In this document: in pieces, positions 8,021 through 15,352 of the stretch | Position numbering within the stretch: the first letter of the stretch is position 1 | Layout: each line of letters begins with the position of its first letter | NCBI RefSeq assembly: GCF_041438865.1 | Contig: NZ_CP109450.1 | Span: 6,264,501 to 6,328,500, forward strand | Direction of reading: 5' to 3' | DNA from: Streptomyces sp. NBC_01471 | GTDB lineage: Bacteria; Actinomycetota; Actinomycetes; Streptomycetales; Streptomycetaceae | DNA length: 64,000 nt | The notes under the pieces: generated by a model | Told to the model about the DNA's origin: nothing | What the model saw: only the letters and a program-made list of their open reading frames with translations | The model's database searches: none | Made by a program: the position numbers and the translations under genes

Positions 8021-8094
8021 GTCGTCGGTTGCCGGTTCGACCCCGGCCCGCCCCTCTTCCGTGGGGCGGTAGCTCAATGGCAGAGCGCGACGAC
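8021..8094 (+). other. Permuted tRNA-like element (3' half before 5' half)
   Basis: The first part looks like a tRNA 3' half: an anticodon-stem strand GTCGTCG (8021-8027), GTT, a T-arm GCCGG-TTCGACC-CCGGC (8031-8047) and an acceptor strand CCGCCCC (8048-8054). After 8 nt (TCTTCCGT) comes a tRNA 5' half: acceptor strand GGGGCGG (8063-8069, fully complementary to the first), TA, a D-arm GCTC-AATGGCA-GAGC (8072-8086), G, and CGACGAC (8088-8094), which pairs with GTCGTCG. All four helices of a cloverleaf therefore form, but the order is circularly permuted with the ends in the anticodon loop. No missing halves are seen on either side. The U33 position reads as C, so decoding function is doubtful. 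It may be a tRNA relic, an unusual structured RNA or a truly permuted gene. The rest of the 403-bp gap (7855-8257) holds only the hairpin just described. Confidence 0.55.
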
Positions 8095-8257
8095 GTAACA
8101 GCTGACCTGTGTCCTCAAGCGCGCCGGAGTGTGCAGTGGGGCGGCATCATCAGGGCCCGGGGGTTGGACATACCTTCGGGCCCGCTCCATGCCTCCGTGC
8201 ACACTTGGCAGTTCACGGCTCCTGCTCCTCGGTACTCTTCGGCCCCTTACTCTGCGA

Positions 8258-8629
8258 CTACTCTTCGACAGCAAGCACCGTTCCGTACGCGCCGAAGCCG
8301 GCGATCACCAGACCGTCCCGGAACGTCAGCACCTCATAGACCCGCCCTCCGATCTGGTTCCGGTAGTCGATCACGAGCGAGTCCACCCCCGCCCGTACGT
8401 CCATGACCTCGAAGTGCAGATCGGGGATACGGGCGAGCCCCGTCCGCCAGTACGCCCGCAGCTCGGCCTTGCCGTGAACGGTCCCCGACGCGTCACCGTT
8501 GAAGCGCGCGATCATCGGTGAACTGAAGGTCACATCCTCGTGGTAGTGCGCGAGAACGCGCTCCAGGTCGTGCGAGTTCCAGTGCTCCTGCCACTCCGCG
8601 GCGAACTTCTGCGCGAATTCCAGATCCAT
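8258..8629 (-). CDS. SnoaL-like / NTF2-fold protein
   Basis: 123 residues. It matches the nuclear-transport-factor-2/SnoaL fold: FAAEWQEHWNSHDLERVLAHYHEDVTF, then GKAELRAYWRTGLARIPDLHFE and a C-terminal beta-sheet (SLVIDYRNQIGGRVYEVLTF). The family covers polyketide cyclases, isomerases and many small-molecule-binding proteins, and the substrate here cannot be read from the sequence. The ATG at 8629 is preferred over longer frames because the fold begins at DLEFAQKF and TACGAT lies 7 nt upstream, which suggests a leaderless mRNA. It is divergent from the uridine-kinase-like gene, with 39 bp between the starts. Confidence 0.8.
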   Translation of the reverse strand: MDLEFAQKFAAEWQEHWNSHDLERVLAHYHEDVTFSSPMIARFNGDASGTVHGKAELRAYWRTGLARIPDLHFEVMDVRAGVDSLVIDYRNQIGGRVYEVLTFRDGLVIAGFGAYGTVLAVEE

Positions 8630-8668
8630 GCGGCCGATCGTAGAGGCCGGTCCGGTGATGATGGACGC

Positions 8669-9310
8669 GTGCGACTCGAAGCGATCTCCTGGAAACGGCT
8701 GACCGACGCTCTGGTCCGGAGCGCCGACGAACTGAAGGCCGCGGACGGCGGTCCCTGGCCCAAGATCGCGGTGGACGGTGCGCCCGCCGCCCCCACCGGA
8801 GAGCTGGCTGCCGCTGTCGCCGAGGGGCTGCGGCTCCGCGGCCGGTCCGTCCACGTCGTCAGTACGCAGGGCTTCCTGCGTCCGGCCTCACTGCGGTACG
8901 AGTACGGGAAGCGTGATCCGGACGCGTACTACAGCGGTTGGTTCGACACCGGGGCGCTCTGGCGAGAGGTCTTCGGGCCGCTGGAGGCGGGTGGCGGTGG
9001 ACGTGTACTGACCGACCTCTGGGACCCGTCGACCGACCGGGCCACCCGCAGCCCGTATCAGCAACTGGCGGATGGAGCTGTGCTCATCGTGCACGGGCCG
9101 TTGCTCTTCGGACACTGGTTTCCCTTCGATCTGAGCGTCCATCTGCGGCTTTCGCCGGGCGCACTCCAGCGCCGTACCGATACGGACGACCAGTGGATGC
9201 TGTCCGCCTTCCAGCGGTACGAGGAGGAGGTCGCCCCGGCGGAGACCGCGGATGTTGTCGTACGGGCGGACCATCCGGACCATCTCGCCTGGAGCGGACC
9301 ACCGGTCTGA
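8669..9310 (+). CDS. Uridine-kinase-like protein with degenerate P-loop
   Basis: 213 residues from the GTG at 8669. The overall layout follows uridine kinase-like NTPases of actinobacteria: IAVDGAP (about residues 32-38), STQGFLRPASLRYEYGKRDPDAYY, TLWDP-like DLWDPSTDRATRSPY, LIVHGPLLFG and a C-terminal ADVVVRADHP. In true kinases a Walker A loop with GK[ST] follows VDG. Here it reads GAPAAPTGELA, with no Lys. This branch commonly lacks it, so nucleotide phosphorylation is doubtful and another role is possible. The stop codon lies 18 bp from the end of the convergent WGR gene. Confidence 0.75.
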   Translation: MRLEAISWKRLTDALVRSADELKAADGGPWPKIAVDGAPAAPTGELAAAVAEGLRLRGRSVHVVSTQGFLRPASLRYEYGKRDPDAYYSGWFDTGALWREVFGPLEAGGGGRVLTDLWDPSTDRATRSPYQQLADGAVLIVHGPLLFGHWFPFDLSVHLRLSPGALQRRTDTDDQWMLSAFQRYEEEVAPAETADVVVRADHPDHLAWSGPPV

Positions 9311-9328
9311 GAACAGGCGGGCGCTCTG

Positions 9329-10777
9329 CTACACGAGGCGCTTTATCTCGCCCCGGACCCGGTAGAAACCACCCGACGAGGAGTGCAGGGCGTCCACCAC
9401 ATAACGTGCGCCCGCCTGGCGTATCCCCCGGGGGAACTGCACGTGCCACGTCGGCTCATAGCCGTCGGACACCACCTGTACCCGCAGCCGGCCCCCGACC
9501 TGGACGCACTCCACGACGATCCCGGCGCCCGGCGCGGCAAGCGCGCTCACCGTGGCCACGTCCGCCGTCGGCGTGTAGGTGGGCAGGGCCGCGGCCTGCT
9601 TGACATCCACGGCGACCGGCAGGCTTCCGCCCTGCGCCGCGGTGATCGCCGCCTCACTGGCGTCGATGCAGGCCAGTGAGCCGTCGGTGGTGACGATGTA
9701 GAGCTTCTCGTCGTGGTACTGCATGGACAGCGCCGAACCGCCGCCCGTTCCCAGCTTCCACAACCGGGTGCCGTCCGAGGCGAAGCAGTAGACGGAGGAG
9801 GCCAGGTCACCCGCGAAGACGTACTCTCCGCCGGCGGATGTCGCACAGGAGTACACGGCCGCGTCGCACTGGTACCGCGCTTCGCTGCGGCCGGTCGCCT
9901 TGGAGAGCCGCTCCACGACCTGACGTCCGGTGCCCGCGTACACCGACGTCTCCTCCTGCCAGCCGAAGAGCACCCCGCCGAAAGTGTCCGTGTGCCACAA
10001 CTCGCCGCTGCCGTCCGCCGCGTACGCCGTCACGCCGTGCGTGTGCCCGTGGTAGACCGCATGGTCGTCGGCACGCACCATCCAGGCGTTGGTGCCCTTG
10101 GAGCGGCGTGACCACTGGAACTCGTCCTCGTGGTCGATGACCGTGAGGCCGCCGTTGTGGTCCGACACGTTCAGCACGCCCTCGTGGATGTCCAGCCAGA
10201 AGATGTCCACGTCCTCGGCGATCTCGTAGGCGGCGAAGGGCACCTTGGACGACAGGTCGTACACCTTGCCGTCGTCGCAGCCCGCGTAGATCCAGAAGTC
10301 GTCGGCAACCAGGCACTTGACCCCGTCGGGCAGGGAGAACCTGGCCAGCACCTCGCCGTCGTGGCCCAGCGTGTACACGTCGCCGCGCTGATTGCCCACC
10401 CAGCAGTGGTCCTCGTCGATATGGATTCCGAACGCCGAAGTGCCGGTACGGAAGCGCCAGAGGACGGGCGCGGTGGCCCGTGCCGTCGAGGGTGCGGAGG
10501 TGACCTGACGGCGGGTCACCGCCCGGGCCGCCCGCTGCCCCCGCACCGCGGGCGCGTATCCCTTCCGGATCTTCTCTCCGACCTTCTTCGCCGCGGCCGC
10601 CTGCGCCTTGGCAGTGGTCGGGAAGGCCGAGACCTGGCGCTGGCCGTCCGCGCCGATCCGGCCGTACCGCACGGACACCGCTGTCCCGCTGACGGTCACT
10701 TCGTAGAACTTGTGCGCTCCGGCGCCCTCCTGGGACAGTTCCAGATACGTCGTCTCTCCCGACCCGCCAGCGGCCAC
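9329..10777 (-). CDS. WGR-domain protein with a PQQ/WD-like beta-propeller
   Basis: 482 residues from the GTG at 10777, with GGGGAGGGG about 6 nt upstream. Residues 9-75 form a WGR domain (YLELSQEG, HKFYEVTVSG, VRYGRIGADGQ, then a Lys-rich KKVGEKIRKGY helix). WGR domains in PARPs and MolR-like proteins bind nucleic acid or mediate DNA-damage signalling. Residues of about 105-400 form repeated beta-blades of PQQ-like or WD type (HCWVGNQRGDVYTLGHDGEV, FWIYAGCDDGKVYDL, YVFAGDLASSVYCFASDGTRLW). A short C-terminal beta domain follows. A PafBC-type damage promoter lies 52 bp upstream, which ties this uncharacterised protein to the DNA-damage response. No catalytic motif is seen. Confidence 0.85.
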   Translation of the reverse strand: MAAGGSGETTYLELSQEGAGAHKFYEVTVSGTAVSVRYGRIGADGQRQVSAFPTTAKAQAAAAKKVGEKIRKGYAPAVRGQRAARAVTRRQVTSAPSTARATAPVLWRFRTGTSAFGIHIDEDHCWVGNQRGDVYTLGHDGEVLARFSLPDGVKCLVADDFWIYAGCDDGKVYDLSSKVPFAAYEIAEDVDIFWLDIHEGVLNVSDHNGGLTVIDHEDEFQWSRRSKGTNAWMVRADDHAVYHGHTHGVTAYAADGSGELWHTDTFGGVLFGWQEETSVYAGTGRQVVERLSKATGRSEARYQCDAAVYSCATSAGGEYVFAGDLASSVYCFASDGTRLWKLGTGGGSALSMQYHDEKLYIVTTDGSLACIDASEAAITAAQGGSLPVAVDVKQAAALPTYTPTADVATVSALAAPGAGIVVECVQVGGRLRVQVVSDGYEPTWHVQFPRGIRQAGARYVVDALHSSSGGFYRVRGEIKRLV

Positions 10778-10828
10778 AGCACACCCCTCCCCAAGGACCG
10801 GCCCGTCCGGCCGGTCTCCACTGACTCC

Positions 10829-10851
10829 AAGCTAGAGGGCACCACTGACAA
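10829..10851 (-). promoter_or_regulatory. PafBC-type DNA-damage promoter of the WGR gene
   Basis: On the minus strand the sequence reads TTGTCAGTG-N8-TAGCTT, a full match to the RecA-independent (PafBC-dependent) damage promoter described in mycobacteria. The predicted start site near 10822 leaves a leader of about 45 nt before the WGR gene. Confidence 0.75.
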
Positions 10852-10852
10852 T

Positions 10853-11242
10853 CGGCTCGGCTCGCCAGGTCAGGCCCTGCGGCCCGGCGGGCTGCTCCTG
10901 CTGTCCACCCGCCGCTTCGGCCAACTGCGCCGGGAACAGCCGCAGTCCACCCCGCCGCAGGTCAGGGACGGGACGGCAGAAGACCGCACCATCACCTTCC
11001 AGCTGTGGGACTGGCACCCGGACGGCGAACGCTACGACCTGGAGCACTTCCAGCTGCTGCCCGGGGACGGTACGTGGGTGACACGTACCAGGCATGCCAC
11101 CCACTGGGCTCTGACGCAGGCCGAGGCGGCCGGTTTCGCTGCGACCGCGGGGTTCACGGAGACCAGCCGGCATGAGCCTGTGGACACCGGATTCTTCCAG
11201 CCCGTCCTGGTCGCTAAGGTTGCCCGCCATGACGACAAATGA
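10853..11242 (+). pseudogene. Methyltransferase C-terminal fragment
   Basis: The frame reads QALRPGGLLLLSTRRFGQLRR and then FQLWDWHPDGERYDLEHFQLL, ending VDTGFFQPVLVAKVARHDDK. This is the C-terminal half of a SAM-dependent class I methyltransferase of a type common in Streptomyces. The N-terminal part, including the SAM-binding glycine motif, is absent and no start codon lies at the beginning of the homology (about 10862). The break abuts the WGR promoter. The end overlaps the cupin start. I take it to be a truncated, inactive gene. Confidence 0.7.
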
Positions 11243-11591
11243 TCAGACACCCGCCTCCTTCGCCGTGCACATACCGGATGCAGACCTGGAGCCCGAACCG
11301 CTCGACCCCGGGCAGATCGTGTCCGGGGACCCGGTGGTCACCGGAAAGGTCCTGTGGGAGTCCGCGGACGGCACGCAGCTGCGCGGTATCTGGCAGATCA
11401 CGCCCGGAGTGGTGACCGACACGGAGGCCGACGAACTGTTCGTGGTCGTCAGCGGGCGGGCGACCGTCGTGGTGGAGGGTGGCGAGACGCTGCGGATCGG
11501 CCCCGGCGACGGGTGTGTGCTGCGGGAGGGCGACCGTACGACCTGGACCGTCCACGAGACGCTGCGCAAGGCCTACCACATCAGTCTCTGA
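11229..11591 (+). CDS. Cupin-domain protein
   Basis: 120 residues. A single conserved beta-barrel: GIWQITPGVVTDTEADELFVVVSGRATVVVEGGETLRIGPGDGCVLREGDRTTWTVHETLRKAY. The usual first-motif histidines are replaced (TDTEADE), while the GPGD turn and a late WTVHE remain. It matches the DUF861-type cupins related to ureidoglycolate hydrolase or EutQ. Function is unknown. The ATG at 11229 lies inside the end of the truncated methyltransferase frame, suggesting that the two were once translationally coupled. Confidence 0.8.
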   Translation: MTTNDQTPASFAVHIPDADLEPEPLDPGQIVSGDPVVTGKVLWESADGTQLRGIWQITPGVVTDTEADELFVVVSGRATVVVEGGETLRIGPGDGCVLREGDRTTWTVHETLRKAYHISL

Positions 11592-11651
11592 GGCATCTGA
11601 CGCCCCTGCGACTGCTGACCTGAGGTCCCGTCCCGGAGGCCGGGCCACGGG

Positions 11652-11717
11652 CCCGTCGGCCGCTGTGGCCCCACGAGGGGTGGGAGTGCCGGGCCCGGGG
11701 CCACACGGGCCGACGGG
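11652..11717. terminator. Long two-part hairpin between convergent genes
   Basis: The outer stem pairs CCCGTCGGCC with GGCCGACGGG and an inner stem pairs GTGGCCCC with GGGGCCAC. It fills most of the 132-bp gap between the cupin gene and the methyltransferase repair gene and can act in both directions. Confidence 0.65.
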
Positions 11718-11723
11718 GAACGC

Positions 11724-12275
11724 TCAGAACAGGGGCTGCGGCAGCACCCCCTCCAGCGCCAGGAGCTGCCGCTTCGTCTCCGGGCCTCCGCCGAATCCGC
11801 CCAGGCCGCCGTCGCTCTCCACCACCCGGTGGCAGGGCACGACGACGGGCAGCGGGTTCGACGCCATCGCGACGCCCACCGCCTGCGCCGCACGCGGCTG
11901 TCCCACGCGGTGGGCCAGGTCGCCGTACCCCACGACCGACCCGTACGGCACGCCGGCCGCCAGTTCACGCAGTACCCGGCGGTTGAACCCGGTGGTCAGC
12001 GTCCAGTCCAGCGGCAGGGTGAAGCTCCGCAGGCCGCCGTCGAAATAGGCGGCCAGCTGGCGTATGGGCTCGGCCAGCCGCGCCGATTCCGGCGCCTCGA
12101 CGGGCGCGGCCGCGAAGCGTGCGGCCAGCCGCTCCAGCGCCCTGCGGCGCACCGCGGGAACGGCGTGGAAGCCCACGCTGACCAGCCCTCTGCTGCTCGC
12201 GGCCAGCAGCAGCGGACCGATGTCGCTCGCGACCGTGGTCCACTCGATCTCGATGACCTGCGTTCCGTTCTCCAC
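11724..12275 (-). CDS. ogt: Methylated-DNA--protein-cysteine methyltransferase (MGMT/Ogt)
   Basis: 183 residues. It removes methyl groups from O6-methylguanine by suicidal transfer to its own cysteine. The active-site block VVVPCHRVVESDGGLGGFGGG lies in the C-terminal third (Cys at about residue 148), preceded by the helix-turn-helix region RVLRELAAGVPYGSVVGYGDLA. The N-terminal domain is the usual degenerate beta-sheet. The start is set at GTG 12275, since the open frame upstream does not resemble the family. It is divergent from uvrB, 84 bp away, forming a DNA-repair pair. No SOS or PafBC box is seen facing this gene. Confidence 0.9.
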   Translation of the reverse strand: MENGTQVIEIEWTTVASDIGPLLLAASSRGLVSVGFHAVPAVRRRALERLAARFAAAPVEAPESARLAEPIRQLAAYFDGGLRSFTLPLDWTLTTGFNRRVLRELAAGVPYGSVVGYGDLAHRVGQPRAAQAVGVAMASNPLPVVVPCHRVVESDGGLGGFGGGPETKRQLLALEGVLPQPLF

Positions 12276-12330
12276 GGCCCCACCGTACGGCGGCCCACCG
12301 ACAGCCCGGCCGGACGGCGAACGGACCCGG

Positions 12331-12353
12331 TTGTCAGTGGGTGGTCGTACGGT
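12331..12353 (+). promoter_or_regulatory. PafBC-type DNA-damage promoter of uvrB
   Basis: TTGTCAGTG (12331-12339), N8, TACGGT (12348-12353). It matches the RecA-independent damage promoter. The -10 ends 6 nt before the uvrB ATG, so the transcript is probably leaderless. Confidence 0.8.
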
Positions 12354-12359
12354 GGTTGC

Positions 12360-14492
12360 ATGCGGCCCGTTTCCAAGATCGAACGCACGGTGGCGCCTTT
12401 CGAGGTCGTCAGTCCCTACCAGCCCAGCGGTGACCAGCCGACGGCCATCGCAGAGCTCGACAAGCGTATCCGTGCAGGTGAGAAGGATGTCGTCCTGCTC
12501 GGCGCGACCGGCACCGGCAAGTCGGCCACCACCGCCTGGATGATCGAGAAGCTTCAGCGCCCCACGCTGGTGATGGCGCCGAACAAGACACTCGCCGCCC
12601 AGCTGGCGAACGAGTTCCGCGAGCTGCTCCCCAACAACGCCGTCGAGTACTTCGTCTCGTACTACGACTACTACCAGCCCGAGGCGTACGTCCCGCAGTC
12701 CGATACGTACATCGAGAAGGACTCCTCGATCAATGAGGAGGTCGAGCGCCTGCGCCACTCCGCGACGAACTCGCTGCTGACCCGCCGCGACGTGGTCGTG
12801 GTCGCCTCGGTCTCCTGTATCTACGGCCTCGGTACGCCGCAGGAGTACGTGGACCGGATGGTGTCCCTCAAGGTCGGCCAGGAACTGGACCGGGACGAGC
12901 TGCTGCGGCGATTTGTCGACATCCAGTACACGCGCAATGACGTGGCGTTCACCCGGGGCACCTTCCGGGTCCGCGGCGACACCATCGAGATCTTCCCGGT
13001 GTACGAGGAGCTCGCCGTCCGCATCGAGATGTTCGGCGACGAGATCGAGGCGCTCTCGACGCTGCACCCGCTCACCGGCGAGATCATCAGCGAGGACGAG
13101 TCCCTCTACATCTTCCCGGCGACCCACTACGTGGCGGGCCCGGAGCGCATGGAGAAGGCGGTCAACGGCATCGAGAAGGAGCTGGAGGAGCGGCTCGCGG
13201 AGCTGGACAAGCAGGGCAAGATGCTGGAGTCCCAGCGGCTGCGCATGCGCACCACCTACGACCTGGAGATGCTGCGCCAGATCGGCAGCTGCTCCGGCGT
13301 CGAGAACTACTCGATGCACTTCGACGGCCGCGACCCCGGCACGGCGCCCAACACCCTCCTCGACTACTTCCCCGAGGACTTCCTCCTCGTCCTGGACGAG
13401 TCACACGTCACCGTTCCGCAGATCGGCGCGATGTACGAGGGTGACGCCTCCCGTAAGCGCACCCTGGTCGACCACGGCTTCCGGCTGCCCTCCGCCCTGG
13501 ACAACAGGCCGCTGAAGTGGGAGGAGTTCCAGAAGCGGATCGGCCAGACCGTCTACCTCTCCGCCACACCGGGCAAATACGAACTCTCCCGGGGCGACGG
13601 CTTCGTGGAGCAGATCATCCGCCCCACCGGGCTGGTCGACCCCGAGGTCGTCGTCAAGCCCACCGAGGGCCAGATCGACGACCTGGTCCACGAGATCCGT
13701 ATGCGTACGGAGAAGGACGAGCGGGTCCTGGTCACCACCCTCACCAAGAAGATGGCCGAGGACCTGACCGACTACTTCCTCAACCTGGGCATCCAGGTGC
13801 GCTATCTACACAGCGACGTGGACACGCTGCGCCGTATCGAGCTGCTCCGCGAGCTGCGGGCCGGGGAGTACGACGTACTGGTCGGCATCAACCTGCTGCG
13901 TGAGGGGCTCGACCTGCCCGAGGTGTCGCTGGTCGCCATCCTCGACGCCGACAAGGAAGGCTTCCTCCGGTCGGGCACGTCGCTGATCCAGACGATCGGC
14001 CGCGCGGCGCGCAACGTCTCCGGGCAGGTCCACATGTACGCGGACCGGGTCACTCCGGCGATGGAGAAGGCCATCGAGGAGACCAACCGCCGCCGCGAGA
14101 AGCAGGTCGCGTACAACAAGGAGCGCGGGCTCGACCCGCAGCCGCTGCGCAAGAAGATCAACGACATCGTCGCGACGATCGCTCGCGAGGAGGTCGACAC
14201 CGAGCAGCTGCTCGGCACGGGCTACCGCAAGCCGAAGGACGGGAAGCAGCCGAAGGCTCCGGTGCCCGCGCTCGGCGGTGCGGCCGCGAAGGGCGGCAAG
14301 GGTGCGAAGACGGGGAGGGCGGTCCCGACCGACCGCCCCGCCGAGGAACTGGCCGGAATCATCGAGGAGATGACCGAGCGGATGCGCGCCGCCGCCGCGG
14401 ACCTGCAGTTCGAGGTGGCCGCCCGGCTCCGTGACGAAGTCGGTGAGATGAAGAAGGAGCTGCGCCAGATGAAGGAGGGCGGGCTGGCCTGA
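12360..14492 (+). CDS. uvrB: Excinuclease ABC subunit UvrB
   Basis: 710 residues, normal length. UvrB takes over damaged DNA from UvrA and presents it to UvrC in nucleotide excision repair. Walker A GATGTGKS (48-55), the damage-clamping beta-hairpin YYDYYQPEAYVP (about 102-113), helicase motifs VLDESHVTVPQ, YLSATPG and QTIGRAARN, and a C-terminal UVR motif that binds UvrC (DLQFEVAARLRDEVGEMKKEL, about 683-703) are all present. A Lys/Gly/Ala-rich linker of about 40 residues separates the helicase core from the UVR motif, as in other Streptomyces. The ATG at 12360 has no Shine-Dalgarno sequence and follows the damage promoter directly. The longer in-frame extension upstream is antisense to the MGMT gene. 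Confidence 0.97.
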   Translation: MRPVSKIERTVAPFEVVSPYQPSGDQPTAIAELDKRIRAGEKDVVLLGATGTGKSATTAWMIEKLQRPTLVMAPNKTLAAQLANEFRELLPNNAVEYFVSYYDYYQPEAYVPQSDTYIEKDSSINEEVERLRHSATNSLLTRRDVVVVASVSCIYGLGTPQEYVDRMVSLKVGQELDRDELLRRFVDIQYTRNDVAFTRGTFRVRGDTIEIFPVYEELAVRIEMFGDEIEALSTLHPLTGEIISEDESLYIFPATHYVAGPERMEKAVNGIEKELEERLAELDKQGKMLESQRLRMRTTYDLEMLRQIGSCSGVENYSMHFDGRDPGTAPNTLLDYFPEDFLLVLDESHVTVPQIGAMYEGDASRKRTLVDHGFRLPSALDNRPLKWEEFQKRIGQTVYLSATPGKYELSRGDGFVEQIIRPTGLVDPEVVVKPTEGQIDDLVHEIRMRTEKDERVLVTTLTKKMAEDLTDYFLNLGIQVRYLHSDVDTLRRIELLRELRAGEYDVLVGINLLREGLDLPEVSLVAILDADKEGFLRSGTSLIQTIGRAARNVSGQVHMYADRVTPAMEKAIEETNRRREKQVAYNKERGLDPQPLRKKINDIVATIAREEVDTEQLLGTGYRKPKDGKQPKAPVPALGGAAAKGGKGAKTGRAVPTDRPAEELAGIIEEMTERMRAAAADLQFEVAARLRDEVGEMKKELRQMKEGGLA

Positions 14493-14600
14493 CCCTGTTG
14501 TTGCAAGAACGACACAAAAAAGCCCTGGCCCTCCTGCGGCGTCCGCGCGACTGCGTAGGGTGCGGGGAAAACGTGGGGAAACAGGAAGAAGGGACAGCGC

Positions 14601-15203
14601 GTGACGGCCAATTTTGCCAAAGGCCCTGGCGTCAATCTGACCAAGGGGCAGGCCATCAGCCTGCAGAAGAACGACGGGGGCACCCTGACCGCGGTGCGGA
14701 TGGGGCTCGGCTGGCAGGCGGCGCCGCGCCGTGGGCTGTTCGGCTCCCGCACCCGGGAGATCGACCTCGACGCGTCGGCGGTGCTGTTCGCCGACAAGCA
14801 GCCGGTGGACGTGGTGTTCTTCCGCCACCTCGTCAGCGACGACGGCTCGGTGCAGCACACCGGTGACAACCTGGTCGGCGGCGCGGGTCAGGGTGGCGAC
14901 GACGAGGCGATCCTTGTCGACCTCGCGCGGGTCCCCGTCCACATCGACCAGATCGTCTTCACGGTGAACTCCTTCACCGGCCAGACGTTCCAGGAGGTGC
15001 AGAACGCCTTCTGCCGCATCGTCGACGAGACCAACGGTGAAGAGCTCGCCCGTTACACGCTCGACGGCGGAGGCCAGTTCACGGCCCAGATCATGGCAAA
15101 GGTGCACCGTTCGGGCGGCGGCTGGCAGATGACGGCCATCGGCAACCCTGCCAACGGCCGCACGTTCCAGGACCTGATGCCGGCGATCCTGCCGCACCTG
15201 TAG
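14601..15203 (+). CDS. TerD-family protein
   Basis: 200 residues. It belongs to the TerD/CABP family of small calcium-binding stress proteins linked to tellurite resistance, phage inhibition and differentiation. Visible signatures are VNLTKGQAISL, MGLGWQ, IDLDASAVLF, the Ca2+-site loop GQGGDDEAI and FTVNSFTGQTFQEVQNAFCRI. The GTG at 14601 has AGAAGGGA upstream. It follows uvrB by 108 bp and precedes a second TerD-type gene and a terC gene, so this is a small ter-like cluster. The exact role is unproven. Confidence 0.9.
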   Translation: MTANFAKGPGVNLTKGQAISLQKNDGGTLTAVRMGLGWQAAPRRGLFGSRTREIDLDASAVLFADKQPVDVVFFRHLVSDDGSVQHTGDNLVGGAGQGGDDEAILVDLARVPVHIDQIVFTVNSFTGQTFQEVQNAFCRIVDETNGEELARYTLDGGGQFTAQIMAKVHRSGGGWQMTAIGNPANGRTFQDLMPAILPHL

Positions 15204-15352
15204 TCAACCCGGACAGGGCCTGGTCACCACCCGGCGCCCTCGAAGAGTGCGCGAACAGTTCCCGGCGGCGCGATGCTGCCGGGAACTGGCTGTTCCGGCA
15301 GACGGAACCGCGAGCTGACGACCAACTGCACCGCGACGAGGGGACACGCGCG

